A stretch of 7,498 bases of DNA from Brucellaceae bacterium (GTDB taxonomy: Bacteria; Pseudomonadota; Alphaproteobacteria; Rhizobiales; Rhizobiaceae): positions 1 to 7,498 of the forward strand of contig JAIRVW010000291.1 in NCBI GenBank assembly GCA_031253705.1, read 5' to 3'. Shown one piece after another: positions 1 through 6,631 of the stretch. The notes beneath the pieces are model-generated. The model was given only the letters and a program-made list of their open reading frames with translations, did not search any database and was not told the origin of the DNA. A program made the translations under genes and the position numbers. The number at the start of each line of letters is the position of its first letter. The stretch's first letter is position 1.

Positions 1-321
1 CGAGAACTCGGTAACGCTGACAACGAGCGCGCGGCCGGACTGGCTGATACGAACATCAGAGAACAGACCCATATTGAAAAGGCTCTTAACAGCCGCATCA
101 ATATCAGTATTGGTGAAGGATTTGCCTGGCTTGATAGCGATGGCGCCACGAATAGTCGCTGCATCAACCCGCTTATTACCGCGAACGTCAATCCGACTAC
201 CGACTGCGGCCTGTGCACCACTCACAGTAGCAAATGAGATCGCTGACGTTCAGGCAGCAACCATAGCTACCGACATAGCGACCGCAGAAGCAGCACCAAA
301 GAACTTTGAATTTGCCGTCAT
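1..321 (-). CDS. bamA: Outer membrane protein assembly factor BamA, N-terminal part, interrupted by an in-frame TGA
   Basis: BamA is the outer-membrane Omp85 protein that folds and inserts beta-barrel proteins; periplasmic POTRA domains precede a C-terminal barrel. Only the first 107 codons are present; the gene runs off the left edge. From the ATG at 319-321 the frame gives a signal peptide (Lys6, then an Ala/Val/Met-rich core) with a likely cleavage site after A-Q-A at about residue 38. POTRA1 follows: IDVRGNKRVD at 44-53, a PGKSF turn at 65-69 and SLFNMGLFSDVRI at 80-92, typical of the family. Codon 24 (250-252) is TGA, yet the frame is open and coding on both sides with no frameshift. Position after rseP supports the identity. 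Alternative starts beyond the TGA, such as the GTG at 223-225, lack a Shine-Dalgarno and would remove most of the signal peptide. A weak AAGG lies 12 nt before the ATG. The family call is firm; whether this copy is functional is uncertain. Confidence 0.85.
250..252 (-). other. In-frame TGA stop within the bamA signal peptide (codon 24)
   Basis: On the minus strand the codons around this site read GTT GCT GCC TGA ACG TCA GCG, that is V-A-A-stop-T-S-A. Upstream residues form the start and hydrophobic core of a signal peptide; downstream residues complete it and run into POTRA1 in the same frame. One substitution from a sense codon (for example GGA, TCA or CGA) explains it. The base after the stop is A, a context generally considered relatively leaky for UGA. 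TGA also ends pyrH in this window, so it is a genuine stop codon in this genome. Confidence 0.9.
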
Positions 322-451
322 AGGTCTATTTAACCTTCGTTTCGTTGCCCCGAGCCGTAATTCGGGAAAAAAGCGCATAATGCAAACTGTAATAACCGGT
401 TTTCATATACAAGCAAGCATCACAATTAAAATCTGTTTACTTCATTCCTGA

Positions 452-471
452 GCGTGGCATAGGTGCCACGC
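452..471 (-). repeat. Perfect inverted repeat in the bamA leader
   Basis: Arms GCGTGGCA (452-459) and TGCCACGC (464-471) are fully complementary around a 4-nt loop. The element lies between a candidate promoter and bamA, about 130 nt before the ATG. No T run follows on either strand, so it does not look like an intrinsic terminator. It could be a 5' UTR hairpin or a protein-binding dyad; the sequence alone does not decide. Confidence 0.6.
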
Positions 472-508
472 AAATCCAATAGCATGGTAAACAAATTACT
501 GCTTTTCC

Positions 509-536
509 TGTATAATCCCCCCTCGTTTTTACACAA
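509..536 (-). promoter_or_regulatory. Candidate sigma70-type promoter for bamA
   Basis: On the minus strand TTGTGT (531-536) and TATACA (509-514) are separated by 16 nt. They lie in the rseP-bamA gap, directed at bamA and upstream of the leader hairpin. The match is moderate and the spacer contains a run of six G. A promoter is expected here because the gap is much longer than those inside the uppS-cdsA-rseP block, but this is an inference from motif and position. Confidence 0.35.
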
Positions 537-560
537 ATCGTTAATGTTTTATAATTCAAC

Positions 561-570
561 GACCTAGGTC
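561..570. repeat. 10-bp perfect palindrome just after rseP
   Basis: GACCTAGGTC is a perfect palindrome starting 14 nt downstream of the rseP stop codon. It has no loop and no flanking T tract, so it is not a terminator by itself. It could be a small operator or chance. Confidence 0.35.
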
Positions 571-584
571 ATGTCCAGTTCAGA

Positions 585-1724
585 TTAGCAACCAAAGAGA
601 TCGTTGTAGAAAACGAATCCCATAAAGCCAAGAACCACGAAGAAACCAAGCCGGAAGAATAATTCCTGCGCCGCTACCGGAACCGGACGTCCCAATACAG
701 CTTCACCGGCATAAATCACCAGATGGCCGCCATCAAGAGGGGGGAGCGGAAATAAATTGAACAATCCAATGCCAACAGACAACATTGCGATCAATTGAAC
801 CAGCCATTCAAAGCCGTGTTGCGCCGCCTGCCCCGCCATATTAGCGATTTTAACCGGACCGCCCAGCTGACATTTATCTTCACGCCCCATAACCAGTCTT
901 TTCATGAAAGTACCGGTACGGCTGATGATATGACCGGTTTCGACCACAGCAGCGCCAACCGATTCGAGTGGCGAATATTCAATCCGGCGGAAATTTCCTG
1001 TTTCACTGGTAATCGATACGCCGATCACACCGAGCTTGATCTTATTGCCCAGTGCATCGGTCTGCTCCATCAGTTCAGGAACAGCATTCAGATTAATCTC
1101 ATGACCATCACGCTCAACCGTGAAAGACAATTCGTCACCGCTGCGGCCGTTCACAATGCGCTGCACATCGGAGAAAGTCGTAATCGCATTGCCGTCAACC
1201 GCAACAAAGCGGTCTCCCGGTTTAAAACCTGCCGTGGCAGCAGGACTGCCATCCTTAACCTCGGCGATTGTCGGATCAGCGACCATGCGGCCATAGCTCG
1301 CAAAGAAGAAGCTCAAAATGGCAATTGTCAGCAGAAAATTAAATGCAGGCCCAGCAAATACTGTCGCGGCACGTTTCCAGACCGGCTGCGTGGCAAAAGC
1401 GACTTTGCGCTCAGCCTCGGTCATCGCGGACAGACCCTCACCATCCGGTGCACTGGCCGCATTCATATCACCGGCAAATTTCACATAGCCGCCGAGCGGA
1501 ATGGCGCAGAGTTTCCAGCGCGTACCGTTACGCGCCGTATAACCGATCAGCTCCGGCCCGAAGCCGATGGCGAAAGCCTGCACACCAATGCCGCACAAAC
1601 GCCCGACAATGAAATGCCCCATCTCATGAACAAACACGACGACAGCCAGAACCAGAATAAACGGAAGCAAAGTACCAACCAGCAGGCTCTGCCCGCCGAA
1701 TAAATATGTAAAGGGATCACCCAA
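585..1724 (-). CDS. rseP: RseP-family site-2 intramembrane zinc metalloprotease
   Basis: RseP is an inner-membrane S2P protease that cleaves transmembrane segments of anti-sigma factors, and often remnant signal peptides, in envelope-stress signalling. With the TTG start at 1722-1724 it has 379 residues. The zinc motif HEMGH is at 33-37 within the first transmembrane helix. A GGYVKF loop is at 78-83, a second helix at about 130-144, and one PDZ domain at about 151-218. The third zinc ligand lies in NLFPLPPLDGGHL (Asp331), followed by a last helix near the C terminus. One PDZ is fewer than the two of E. coli RseP. The start is chosen because GGAG at 1733-1736 sits 8 nt before this TTG; an upstream TTG at 1743-1745 would add seven residues but has no Shine-Dalgarno. 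It follows cdsA by 54 bp, so cotranscription is likely. The actual substrate cannot be read from the window. Confidence 0.95.
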   Translation of the reverse strand: MGDPFTYLFGGQSLLVGTLLPFILVLAVVVFVHEMGHFIVGRLCGIGVQAFAIGFGPELIGYTARNGTRWKLCAIPLGGYVKFAGDMNAASAPDGEGLSAMTEAERKVAFATQPVWKRAATVFAGPAFNFLLTIAILSFFFASYGRMVADPTIAEVKDGSPAATAGFKPGDRFVAVDGNAITTFSDVQRIVNGRSGDELSFTVERDGHEINLNAVPELMEQTDALGNKIKLGVIGVSITSETGNFRRIEYSPLESVGAAVVETGHIISRTGTFMKRLVMGREDKCQLGGPVKIANMAGQAAQHGFEWLVQLIAMLSVGIGLFNLFPLPPLDGGHLVIYAGEAVLGRPVPVAAQELFFRLGFFVVLGFMGFVFYNDLFGC

Positions 1725-1732
1725 AACCTTGT

Positions 1733-1736
1733 CTCC
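1733..1736 (-). promoter_or_regulatory. Shine-Dalgarno that decides the rseP start
   Basis: GGAG on the minus strand lies 8 nt upstream of the TTG at 1722-1724 and falls inside the coding sequence of the longer seven-codon extension. This favours the shorter 379-residue protein. Confidence 0.6.
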
Positions 1737-1778
1737 GTACTTCAAACAATCAAACTGCCGCCCCTGTCGGGACAGATA

Positions 1779-2591
1779 TTACAAAGGCTGTAAAACCACA
1801 CCAATGAACATGGAAGATGGTGTTTCAGGCCCTGTGACCAGAGCGCCGATAATATAAAGCACAACAGCAGCCACAATCAGACCGTCCACACGATCCATCA
1901 CACCGCCATGCCCCGGCAACAGCTTGCCGGAATCCTTGGCACCGAAACGGCGCTTAACCCATGATTCTCCAAGGTCACCGATCTGCGAGGCAACAGAGAG
2001 CATCGCGGCCAGAACAACCATTGAAGGTTTAATCCGGTCAAAGCTGAAATAACTCACCGCAGCCGCAGCAATCATCGCGGCAACGACGCCGCCGATTGCA
2101 CCTGACCATGTCTTATTCGGAGAGAAACGTGGTGCCAGTTTAGGTCCGCCAAGGCTGCGACCGGTAAAATAAGCGAAAATATCCGTCGCCCAGACCAGAG
2201 CGAAAAGATAGATGATCGCAATCAGGCCGGAGGTTGTTTCACCGCGCAGCACCGCAAGGCAGACCATCGGCACACCGGCATAGAGCAGACCCGCTGCTGT
2301 CCAGTTTGAGCGCTGAATCAGAAAGACCGCACCGGCAGCCAGAATAGCCAGAATCTGGATCGACGGCACCTGAATCAGCATCAGACCTGCCGCAATGGAC
2401 AAGACCGCCCAGCCAGCTGTCAGACCGGAGCGCGTTTGTTTTGAGGCGCTGAGCGTCGTCCATTCAAAGAAAATCGCAAAGCCGATCACTACAGCCAGCA
2501 CGCGGAAGCTCATACCGCCCAGCCAGATCAGCAAAATTACAGCAGGGGCAAGCACTGCTGCCGTCATGATACGCAATTGAAGATTGGACAC
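1779..2591 (-). CDS. cdsA: Phosphatidate cytidylyltransferase (CDP-diacylglycerol synthase)
   Basis: CdsA makes CDP-diacylglycerol and pyrophosphate from CTP and phosphatidic acid in the inner membrane, the branch point for all bacterial phospholipids. The 270-residue protein is a string of hydrophobic helices. It carries the full family signature at 210-236: Ser210, KRR at 213-215, KDSGK at 219-223, PGHGG at 226-230 and DRVD at 233-236, including the acidic residues expected to bind metal and CTP. Length is close to the E. coli enzyme (about 285). The start codon is GTG at 2589-2591, supported by GAGGGG 4 nt upstream. It lies 67 bp after uppS and 54 bp before rseP, in the usual uppS-cdsA-rseP order. 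No defect is seen. Confidence 0.97.
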   Translation of the reverse strand: MSNLQLRIMTAAVLAPAVILLIWLGGMSFRVLAVVIGFAIFFEWTTLSASKQTRSGLTAGWAVLSIAAGLMLIQVPSIQILAILAAGAVFLIQRSNWTAAGLLYAGVPMVCLAVLRGETTSGLIAIIYLFALVWATDIFAYFTGRSLGGPKLAPRFSPNKTWSGAIGGVVAAMIAAAAVSYFSFDRIKPSMVVLAAMLSVASQIGDLGESWVKRRFGAKDSGKLLPGHGGVMDRVDGLIVAAVVLYIIGALVTGPETPSSMFIGVVLQPL

Positions 2592-2658
2592 GAAACCCCT
2601 CGCCCTGAACTTTAGCGCCGCCGGCTTTCAGATGATCCGAAACCGCAGCTTTTCTTTA

Positions 2659-3423
2659 TTACCCTGCAGTGTGCCGCAACGGCACAACATCAGAATCGCC
2701 GGAAAATTTCTGCATATCCTCTGCAGCCAGCCCGCCGAAGCGACGTGTACGCTTATGATATTCATCAATTGCCGCAAATAAATGCGCAGGTTTGAAATCC
2801 GGCCAGTATTCAGGTGCGAACAGGAATTCCGAATAGGCTGCCTGCCAGAGCAGGAAATTCGACAAGCGCATTTCACCGCTGGTACGGATGATCAGATCCG
2901 GATCAGGAATATCCGCCGTGTCGAGTTTTGCTGAAATCATATCCGCTGTAACCGCGTCCGGCTGCAACTTACCCGCGGCGACATTTGCAGCAATCATACG
3001 CATTGCGCGTGTCAGCTCATCGCGGGAACCGTAATTAAAGGCGATAACAAGCGTCAGGCCGGTATTGGCAGCGGTCAGATTTTCAGCCTCGCTGAGAAGC
3101 CCGCAAATATCCGAAGCCAGATCATCGCGCGCACCGATGATGCGCACACGCACATTCTGGTTGTGCAGCTTGTTCAGATCACGGCGGATGAACAGCTTCA
3201 GAAGCCCCATCAGCTCGGTGACTTCTGTATTCGGGCGTGACCAGTTCTCAGATGAAAATGCAAAGAGTGTGAGGAATTCCAGACCTTTGTCACCTGATGC
3301 GCGTACAATATCGCGCAAGGCATCCACACCCGCTTTATGACCGGCAATGCGCGGCAAACCACGCGCTTTAGCCCAACGACCATTGCCATCCATGATAATG
3401 GCGATGTGGCGCGGATCGGACAT
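2659..3423 (-). CDS. uppS: Isoprenyl transferase (undecaprenyl diphosphate synthase)
   Basis: UppS is a cytosolic cis-prenyltransferase that adds eight isopentenyl units to farnesyl diphosphate to give C55-PP, the lipid carrier for peptidoglycan and surface polysaccharides. The 254-residue protein has all hallmark elements. These are the catalytic Asp in MDGNGRW (Asp12 at 11-17), the GHKAG helix (28-32), FAFSSENW (54-61), and the C-terminal signature [15 protein letters not shown] (176-190) with Arg180, Arg186 and Ser188. Then come Glu199 and YWPDF (206-210). AAGAGGAA about 9 nt before the ATG supports the start. A 280-bp gap separates it from frr, so it probably starts its own transcript, continuing through cdsA and rseP. 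dxr, its common neighbour in gammaproteobacteria, is not here. It could also be called ispU. Confidence 0.97.
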   Translation of the reverse strand: MSDPRHIAIIMDGNGRWAKARGLPRIAGHKAGVDALRDIVRASGDKGLEFLTLFAFSSENWSRPNTEVTELMGLLKLFIRRDLNKLHNQNVRVRIIGARDDLASDICGLLSEAENLTAANTGLTLVIAFNYGSRDELTRAMRMIAANVAAGKLQPDAVTADMISAKLDTADIPDPDLIIRTSGEMRLSNFLLWQAAYSEFLFAPEYWPDFKPAHLFAAIDEYHKRTRRFGGLAAEDMQKFSGDSDVVPLRHTAG

Positions 3424-3551
3424 TCGGGCTTATTCCTCTTTAGTGGCAGAACGGCGGCCCGCAGGCGCCATACTTATCCGGTTTATAATGACTGAGACTG
3501 GCTGACTGCAGCCAAAACGGCAATCACCACTATGCCGTATTATTTAAAACC

Positions 3552-3569
3552 CGCAAAATGTCTTTTGCG
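3552..3569 (-). repeat. Small perfect hairpin upstream of uppS
   Basis: Arms CGCAAAA (3552-3558) and TTTTGCG (3563-3569) enclose a 4-nt loop. On the minus strand GGTTTTAAAT follows, so it is weakly terminator-like. It could be a second stop for frr read-through transcripts or part of the uppS promoter region. Confidence 0.4.
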
Positions 3570-3652
3570 CGACCATTCCGGCATACACTATCCGCTTATG
3601 TATGTGTCCGGTTTTCACCGGTACTCTTGCCTGTCCTGCGGTCAAGAACAGA

Positions 3653-3688
3653 CGGCAGAGTGTTCAGCCTAGCCCGAACACTCTGCCG
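3653..3688 (-). terminator. Intrinsic terminator-like hairpin after frr
   Basis: Two 13-nt arms, CGGCAGAGTGTTC (3653-3665) and GAACACTCTGCCG (3676-3688), are perfectly complementary around a 10-nt loop. The element begins 15 nt after the frr stop. On the minus strand it is followed by TCTGTTCTTG, moderately T-rich but not a clean U tract. The long perfect stem and its position make transcription termination or 3'-end protection likely. Confidence 0.7.
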
Positions 3689-3703
3689 CAATAGATATAC
3701 AGA

Positions 3704-4264
3704 TTAAACCTGCATGATTTCCGCTTCTTTGGAAACCAGCAGCTTGTCGAGCTCTGCAATGGTTTCGTCAGTCATTTTCTGCACTTTGTCAGACAGAACG
3801 CGGCTGTCATCCTGACTGATGGTGCCGTCTTTTTCCAGCTTCTTCAACTGATCCATACCATCGCGACGAACATGACGTGCTGCAACTTTCGCGCCTTCCG
3901 CATACTGGTTCGCAATTTTCACCAGCTCTTTACGGCGCTGTTCGTTCAGCTCCGGCAGCGGTACGCGCAGGGTCTGGCCGTCAGTGATCGGGTTCAGACC
4001 CAGACCGCTGTCGCGGATAGCACGTTCCACAGCGCCGACCATGGTCTTGTCCCATACGGAAACAGACAGCATACGCGCTTCAGGAACAGTAATCTGCGCC
4101 ACCTGATTGATCGGCATGGTCGAACCATAGGCTTCAATCGTCAGAGGCTCCAGAAGGCTCGCTGAAGCGCGACCGGTGCGCAAACCGCCCAGATCATGTT
4201 TGAAGGACTGAATCGCGCCTTCCATACGGCGTTTCAGATCATTTACATCCAGAGCATCGCTCAT
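3704..4264 (-). CDS. frr: Ribosome recycling factor
   Basis: RRF works in the cytoplasm with EF-G to split post-termination ribosomes and free them for another round of translation. The 186-residue product matches the usual length (185 in E. coli). Recognisable blocks are LRTGRAS at 28-34 at the hinge into domain [23 protein letters not shown] at 44-64, [18 protein letters not shown] at 99-116, and VRRDG at 132-136 in the long helical domain with its conserved arginines. The ATG at 4262-4264 is chosen because AAGGAG ends 7 nt before it. The frame stays open upstream to an ATG at 4336, which would add 24 residues unlike the family. The stop is followed by a strong hairpin. It is the fourth gene of the translation block, 301 bp after pyrH. 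Confidence 0.97.
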   Translation of the reverse strand: MSDALDVNDLKRRMEGAIQSFKHDLGGLRTGRASASLLEPLTIEAYGSTMPINQVAQITVPEARMLSVSVWDKTMVGAVERAIRDSGLGLNPITDGQTLRVPLPELNEQRRKELVKIANQYAEGAKVAARHVRRDGMDQLKKLEKDGTISQDDSRVLSDKVQKMTDETIAELDKLLVSKEAEIMQV

Positions 4265-4271
4265 ATTATCT

Positions 4272-4277
4272 CTCCTT
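4272..4277 (-). promoter_or_regulatory. Shine-Dalgarno that decides the frr start
   Basis: AAGGAG on the minus strand lies 7 nt upstream of the ATG at 4262-4264. A close to ideal site here argues against the 24-residue longer form starting at 4336. Confidence 0.8.
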
Positions 4278-4388
4278 GGGCGTACACCAAACGTCTTGCA
4301 CTGTAACAGCGCATAATCCTGCCGAGCAGGCCGCATCCGTGATCGTTTCTGCGTCCGCTCTTAATTCTTTCATTGTCGCATTATCACA

Positions 4389-4416
4389 ATCATTCCAATG
4401 ATAACATTGGGATGAT
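4389..4416. repeat. 12-nt inverted repeat with tetraloop upstream of frr
   Basis: Arms ATCATTCCAATG (4389-4400) and CATTGGGATGAT (4405-4416) pair around ATAA with a single irregular position (4394 against 4411). No T tract follows on the minus strand. The AT-rich dyad, about 125 nt before frr, could be an operator or a leader hairpin; function is not evident. Confidence 0.5.
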
Positions 4417-4427
4417 GAAATGCTCAG

Positions 4428-4465
4428 ATGGCCTGAAAGAGGCTATAAAACCCATTTCAGGCCAT
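4428..4465 (-). repeat. 11-bp perfect inverted repeat in the pyrH 3' region
   Basis: Arms ATGGCCTGAAA (4428-4438) and TTTCAGGCCAT (4455-4465) are perfectly complementary around a 16-nt loop, 100 nt downstream of the pyrH stop. On the minus strand the following bases are CTGAGCATTTC, so a U tract is lacking. It may be a processed transcript end for pyrH or a leader element for frr. The T-rich stretch lies on the plus-strand side, where there is no gene to terminate. Confidence 0.5.
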
Positions 4466-4565
4466 ACAATTCGCTTTTTGTTTAGAACAGGTTGACGCAA
4501 ATGATAAGCACAAAATCAAAGCTTTACTGAATTGAATCTGTGCACGGGCATCATTTTCGCCCTGA

Positions 4566-5288
4566 TCAGGCGTCCGTTACCACTGTGCTGCGGCCTTTGC
4601 CCTGCAAAATCTCGGCAAAGCCGCCGGCTTCATGGATCGAGTAAACCACGATAGGAATGTGATTTTCCTGCGCCAGCGCCACTGCGGTCACATCCATCAC
4701 GGCCAGACCTTTATCCAGCACTTCCTTATGTGTCAGACGATCAAAACGTGTAGCGGACGGATCTTTTTTCGGATCAGCGCTGTAAATACCGTCAACCTGC
4801 GTGCCTTTGAACAAGGCATCCGCGCCGATTTCGGCCGCACGCAGTGCAGCAGCAGAATCGGTTGTGAAGAACGGATTACCGGTACCACCGGCAAAAATCA
4901 CAACTTTACCCTGATCCATATAGGCGGTTGCCTGACGCTGCGAGAAGCTTTCGCACAGTTCCGGCATAGCAATAGCCGACAACACCACCGCATCAACGCC
5001 CTGCTTCACCAGAGAGGTGCGCAGTGCCAGCGAATTGATCACGGTTGCCAGCATGCCCATATGGTCGCCGGTGACGCGGTCGCCGCCTTTGGAAGCAACA
5101 GCCAGTCCGCGGAAAATATTGCCGCCGCCGATAACAACACCGACTTCAACGCCAAGCGCACGCGCTTCTGCGATATCGCTTGCAATGCGGTCAGCAACAG
5201 ACACGTCAATGCCAAATCCCTGCGCACCCATCAGCGCCTCACCCGAGGCTTTGAGGAGAACCCGTTTATACAATGTCTTACCAGCCAT
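4566..5288 (-). CDS. pyrH: Uridylate kinase (UMP kinase)
   Basis: PyrH phosphorylates UMP to UDP with ATP, a cytosolic step of de novo pyrimidine synthesis. The bacterial enzyme is a hexamer of the amino-acid kinase fold, unrelated to eukaryotic UMP/CMP kinase. The 240-residue protein matches the family length. It shows LLKASGEAL (11-19), VVIGGGNIFRG (51-61), GDHMGMLATVINSLAL (74-89), FAGGTGNPFFTTDSAAALRA (132-151) and GIYSADPKKDPSA (167-179), which cover phosphate, UMP and ATP contacts. The start ATG at 5286-5288 has AAAGGGA just upstream. It ends in TGA, showing that TGA is a normal stop here. It follows tsf by 353 bp after a strong terminator, so it probably has its own promoter, which I could not identify. 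Confidence 0.97.
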   Translation of the reverse strand: MAGKTLYKRVLLKASGEALMGAQGFGIDVSVADRIASDIAEARALGVEVGVVIGGGNIFRGLAVASKGGDRVTGDHMGMLATVINSLALRTSLVKQGVDAVVLSAIAMPELCESFSQRQATAYMDQGKVVIFAGGTGNPFFTTDSAAALRAAEIGADALFKGTQVDGIYSADPKKDPSATRFDRLTHKEVLDKGLAVMDVTAVALAQENHIPIVVYSIHEAGGFAEILQGKGRSTVVTDA

Positions 5289-5348
5289 GGGATCCCTTTA
5301 ATCTTTGGCCCGAACTTCCCCACCGGCAAGCGGACGTGTTTTAAGATA

Positions 5349-5390
5349 GTCCGGCTCTGAACGACATGATTATCTGCAAAGAGGCCGGAC
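5349..5390 (-). repeat. Bulged hairpin in the pyrH leader
   Basis: On the minus strand GTCCGG-C-CTCT (from 5390) pairs with AGAG-CCGGAC (ending at 5349), a 10-bp stem with one bulged C and a loop of about 20 nt. It ends 60 nt before the pyrH ATG and would lie in the 5' UTR if transcription starts upstream. It matches no riboswitch class I recognise. Confidence 0.4.
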
Positions 5391-5485
5391 ACCATAATGA
5401 TTTTCTGCCGCAAGCAGCCGCGCCAAGCATAATTGCATGACCGGTGCAAAGAACAAGAAAAGAATGAATATGCTTCGCATACATC

Positions 5486-5515
5486 AAGGGCACCGCATTG
5501 TCACGCGATGCCCTT
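5486..5515 (-). repeat. Second hairpin downstream of the tsf terminator
   Basis: On the minus strand AAGGGCATCGC pairs with GCGGTGCCCTT (11 bp including one G-T pair) around an 8-nt loop. It lies 37 nt past the tsf terminator and is not followed by a T tract. It could be a backup structure or part of the pyrH leader. Confidence 0.4.
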
Positions 5516-5552
5516 TCAAAACTGACAAATTTTCTTGATATAAAAACGCAAA

Positions 5553-5581
5553 ATGCCGGTCTGATATAATCAGACCGGCAT
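5553..5581 (-). terminator. Rho-independent terminator of tsf
   Basis: Arms ATGCCGGTCTGA (5553-5564) and TCAGACCGGCAT (5570-5581) form a perfect 12-bp GC-rich stem with a 5-nt loop. On the minus strand it is followed by TTTGCGTTTTTATAT, a good U tract. It begins 60 nt after the tsf stop and is the most canonical terminator in the window. Confidence 0.88.
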
Positions 5582-5641
5582 CTCAATCTTCAGATCAGCA
5601 CATCAAAACGAATTTCTTCGTCTGAATATGCCTGTCAGAAA

Positions 5642-6565
5642 TTAGCCTTTGTTAACGGCAGCAACTTCAGCAGCGAAGTCGGTTTCTTCTTTTTCAATGC
5701 CGTCGCCCAGAGCGAAGCGAACAAAGCCGGTTACCTTAGCAGGTGCGCCGATTGCTTTTTCAGCGTCTTTAAGCGCTGCTTCAACGCTCAGGTCCGGATT
5801 CATAACGAAAGCCTGCGACAGAAGAACAACTTCTTCGAAGAACTTACGCATACGGCCGTCAACCATCTTGGCGATGATTTCTTCCGACTTGCCGGACTGA
5901 CGAGCCTGATCAGCAAAGATTGCTTTTTCACGTTCAACAGCAGCAGCATCAACTTCAGCCGATGTCAGAGCCAGCGGGTTGGTTGCGGCAACATGCATAG
6001 CAATCTGGCGACCGATAGCGGCAGCAGCATCTGCATCACCAGTTGTTTCGATAGCAACCAGAACACCGAGCTTGCCGAGACCGTCTGCAACGCCGTTGTG
6101 GATGTAAGAAGCAACAACACCGTTTTCCACGCTCAGAGCAGCGGAACGACGGAATGCCATGTTTTCACCGATGGTGCCAACAGCATCTTTAATGGTGTCA
6201 GTTACAGTCTTTTCCGAACCAGGATAGGTTGCGTTTGCAACTGCATCGGTCGAACCGTCAGTGGCCAGAGCAACTTTGGTTACGTTAACAACGATTTCCT
6301 GGAAAGCCGCGTTACGGGCAACGAAGTCTGTTTCGGAGTTAACTTCAACAACAACAGCTTTTTTGCCTTCGCTGGCAACGCTTACCAGACCTTCAGCGGC
6401 TGTACGGCCGGCTTTCTTGTCAGCTTTAGCGATACCTTTCTTGCGCAGCCAGTCCATGGCAGCTTCCATATCGCCATTATTTTCGTTCAGAGCGGTCTTG
6501 CAGTCCATCATGCCTGCGCCGCTGAGTTCACGAAGTTCTTTAACCATTGCTGCGGTAATGCTCAT
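5642..6565 (-). CDS. tsf: Translation elongation factor Ts
   Basis: EF-Ts is the cytosolic guanine-nucleotide exchange factor that reloads EF-Tu with GTP. The 307-residue protein fits the long bacterial form (E. coli 283). The N-terminal UBA-like domain reads [18 protein letters not shown] at 9-26, followed by [13 protein letters not shown] at 32-44. TDFVARN at 79-85 carries Asp80 and Phe81, the residues that disturb the magnesium site of EF-Tu. The core repeats follow, including GENMAFRR and the [12 protein letters not shown] block, then a helical segment with [18 protein letters not shown] before the C-terminal tail. The ATG at 6563-6565 has AAGAGG 5 nt upstream. It lies 352 bp after rpsB, its standard partner, and ends in a strong terminator. 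No sign of damage is seen. Confidence 0.98.
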   Translation of the reverse strand: MSITAAMVKELRELSGAGMMDCKTALNENNGDMEAAMDWLRKKGIAKADKKAGRTAAEGLVSVASEGKKAVVVEVNSETDFVARNAAFQEIVVNVTKVALATDGSTDAVANATYPGSEKTVTDTIKDAVGTIGENMAFRRSAALSVENGVVASYIHNGVADGLGKLGVLVAIETTGDADAAAAIGRQIAMHVAATNPLALTSAEVDAAAVEREKAIFADQARQSGKSEEIIAKMVDGRMRKFFEEVVLLSQAFVMNPDLSVEAALKDAEKAIGAPAKVTGFVRFALGDGIEKEETDFAAEVAAVNKG

Positions 6566-6631
6566 TGTCGCCTCTTAAGAAAAGCAGCAGACATCCGGCA
6601 AAGCGGCATGCCCGCCAAGGATCATTGTCCG

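Larger units (their letters stand above)
3424..3703 (-). other. Gap between frr and uppS
   Basis: No gene is seen in these 280 bp. The end nearer frr holds the long terminator-like hairpin. A smaller perfect hairpin is at 3552-3569 and the uppS Shine-Dalgarno is at the left end. An AT-rich patch at about 3535-3550 (TTTTAAATAATAC on the minus strand) could hold a -10 element for uppS, but no convincing -35 partner is visible. Confidence 0.5.
4265..4565 (-). other. Gap between pyrH and frr
   Basis: No gene is supported in these 301 bp. They contain two inverted repeats (4389-4416 and 4428-4465) and the frr ribosome binding site. The right part is AT-rich. A promoter for frr is plausible given the gap length, but I could not find a -35/-10 pair worth calling. 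Confidence 0.5.
5289..5641 (-). other. Gap between tsf and pyrH
   Basis: These 353 bp hold no supportable gene. From the tsf side they contain the tsf terminator (5553-5581), a second hairpin (5486-5515), a small TATGC-TTC-GCATA hairpin (5469-5481), a bulged hairpin (5349-5390) and the pyrH Shine-Dalgarno. A weak promoter-like TTGTTC lies on the minus strand at about 5450, but its -10 partner is poor. Confidence 0.5.

Noticed and set aside
250..252. TGA recoded as tryptophan or selenocysteine
   Set aside because: TGA terminates pyrH at the expected protein length in this window and Trp is encoded by TGG in the neighbouring genes. No selenocysteine-type element is evident, and a signal peptide is an unlikely place for that residue.
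74..451. Open frame of 125 codons on the plus strand over bamA and its leader
   Set aside because: It is antisense to the BamA POTRA1 coding region, which is clearly the real frame. The apparent tail lies in the non-coding leader.
531..548. Possible CtrA site (TTAAC half-site) in the bamA promoter region
   Set aside because: TTAACGATTTGTGTAA has only one good half-site and lacks the second TTAA at the N7 spacing, so it is not distinguishable from chance.
795..1703. Open frame of 302 codons on the plus strand inside rseP
   Set aside because: It is fully antisense to a well-conserved protease gene, its translation shows no recognisable domain, and it is a mirror effect of the codon pattern on the coding strand.
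4265..4336. N-terminal extension of frr by 24 codons
   Set aside because: The extra residues are basic and unlike RRF, whereas AAGGAG sits 7 nt before the internal ATG and gives the standard 186-residue protein.
4632..5360. Open frame of 242 codons on the plus strand over pyrH
   Set aside because: It is antisense to pyrH, whose full set of kinase motifs is present. The translation is rich in Cys, His and Asn with no domain, and no ribosome binding site is evident.
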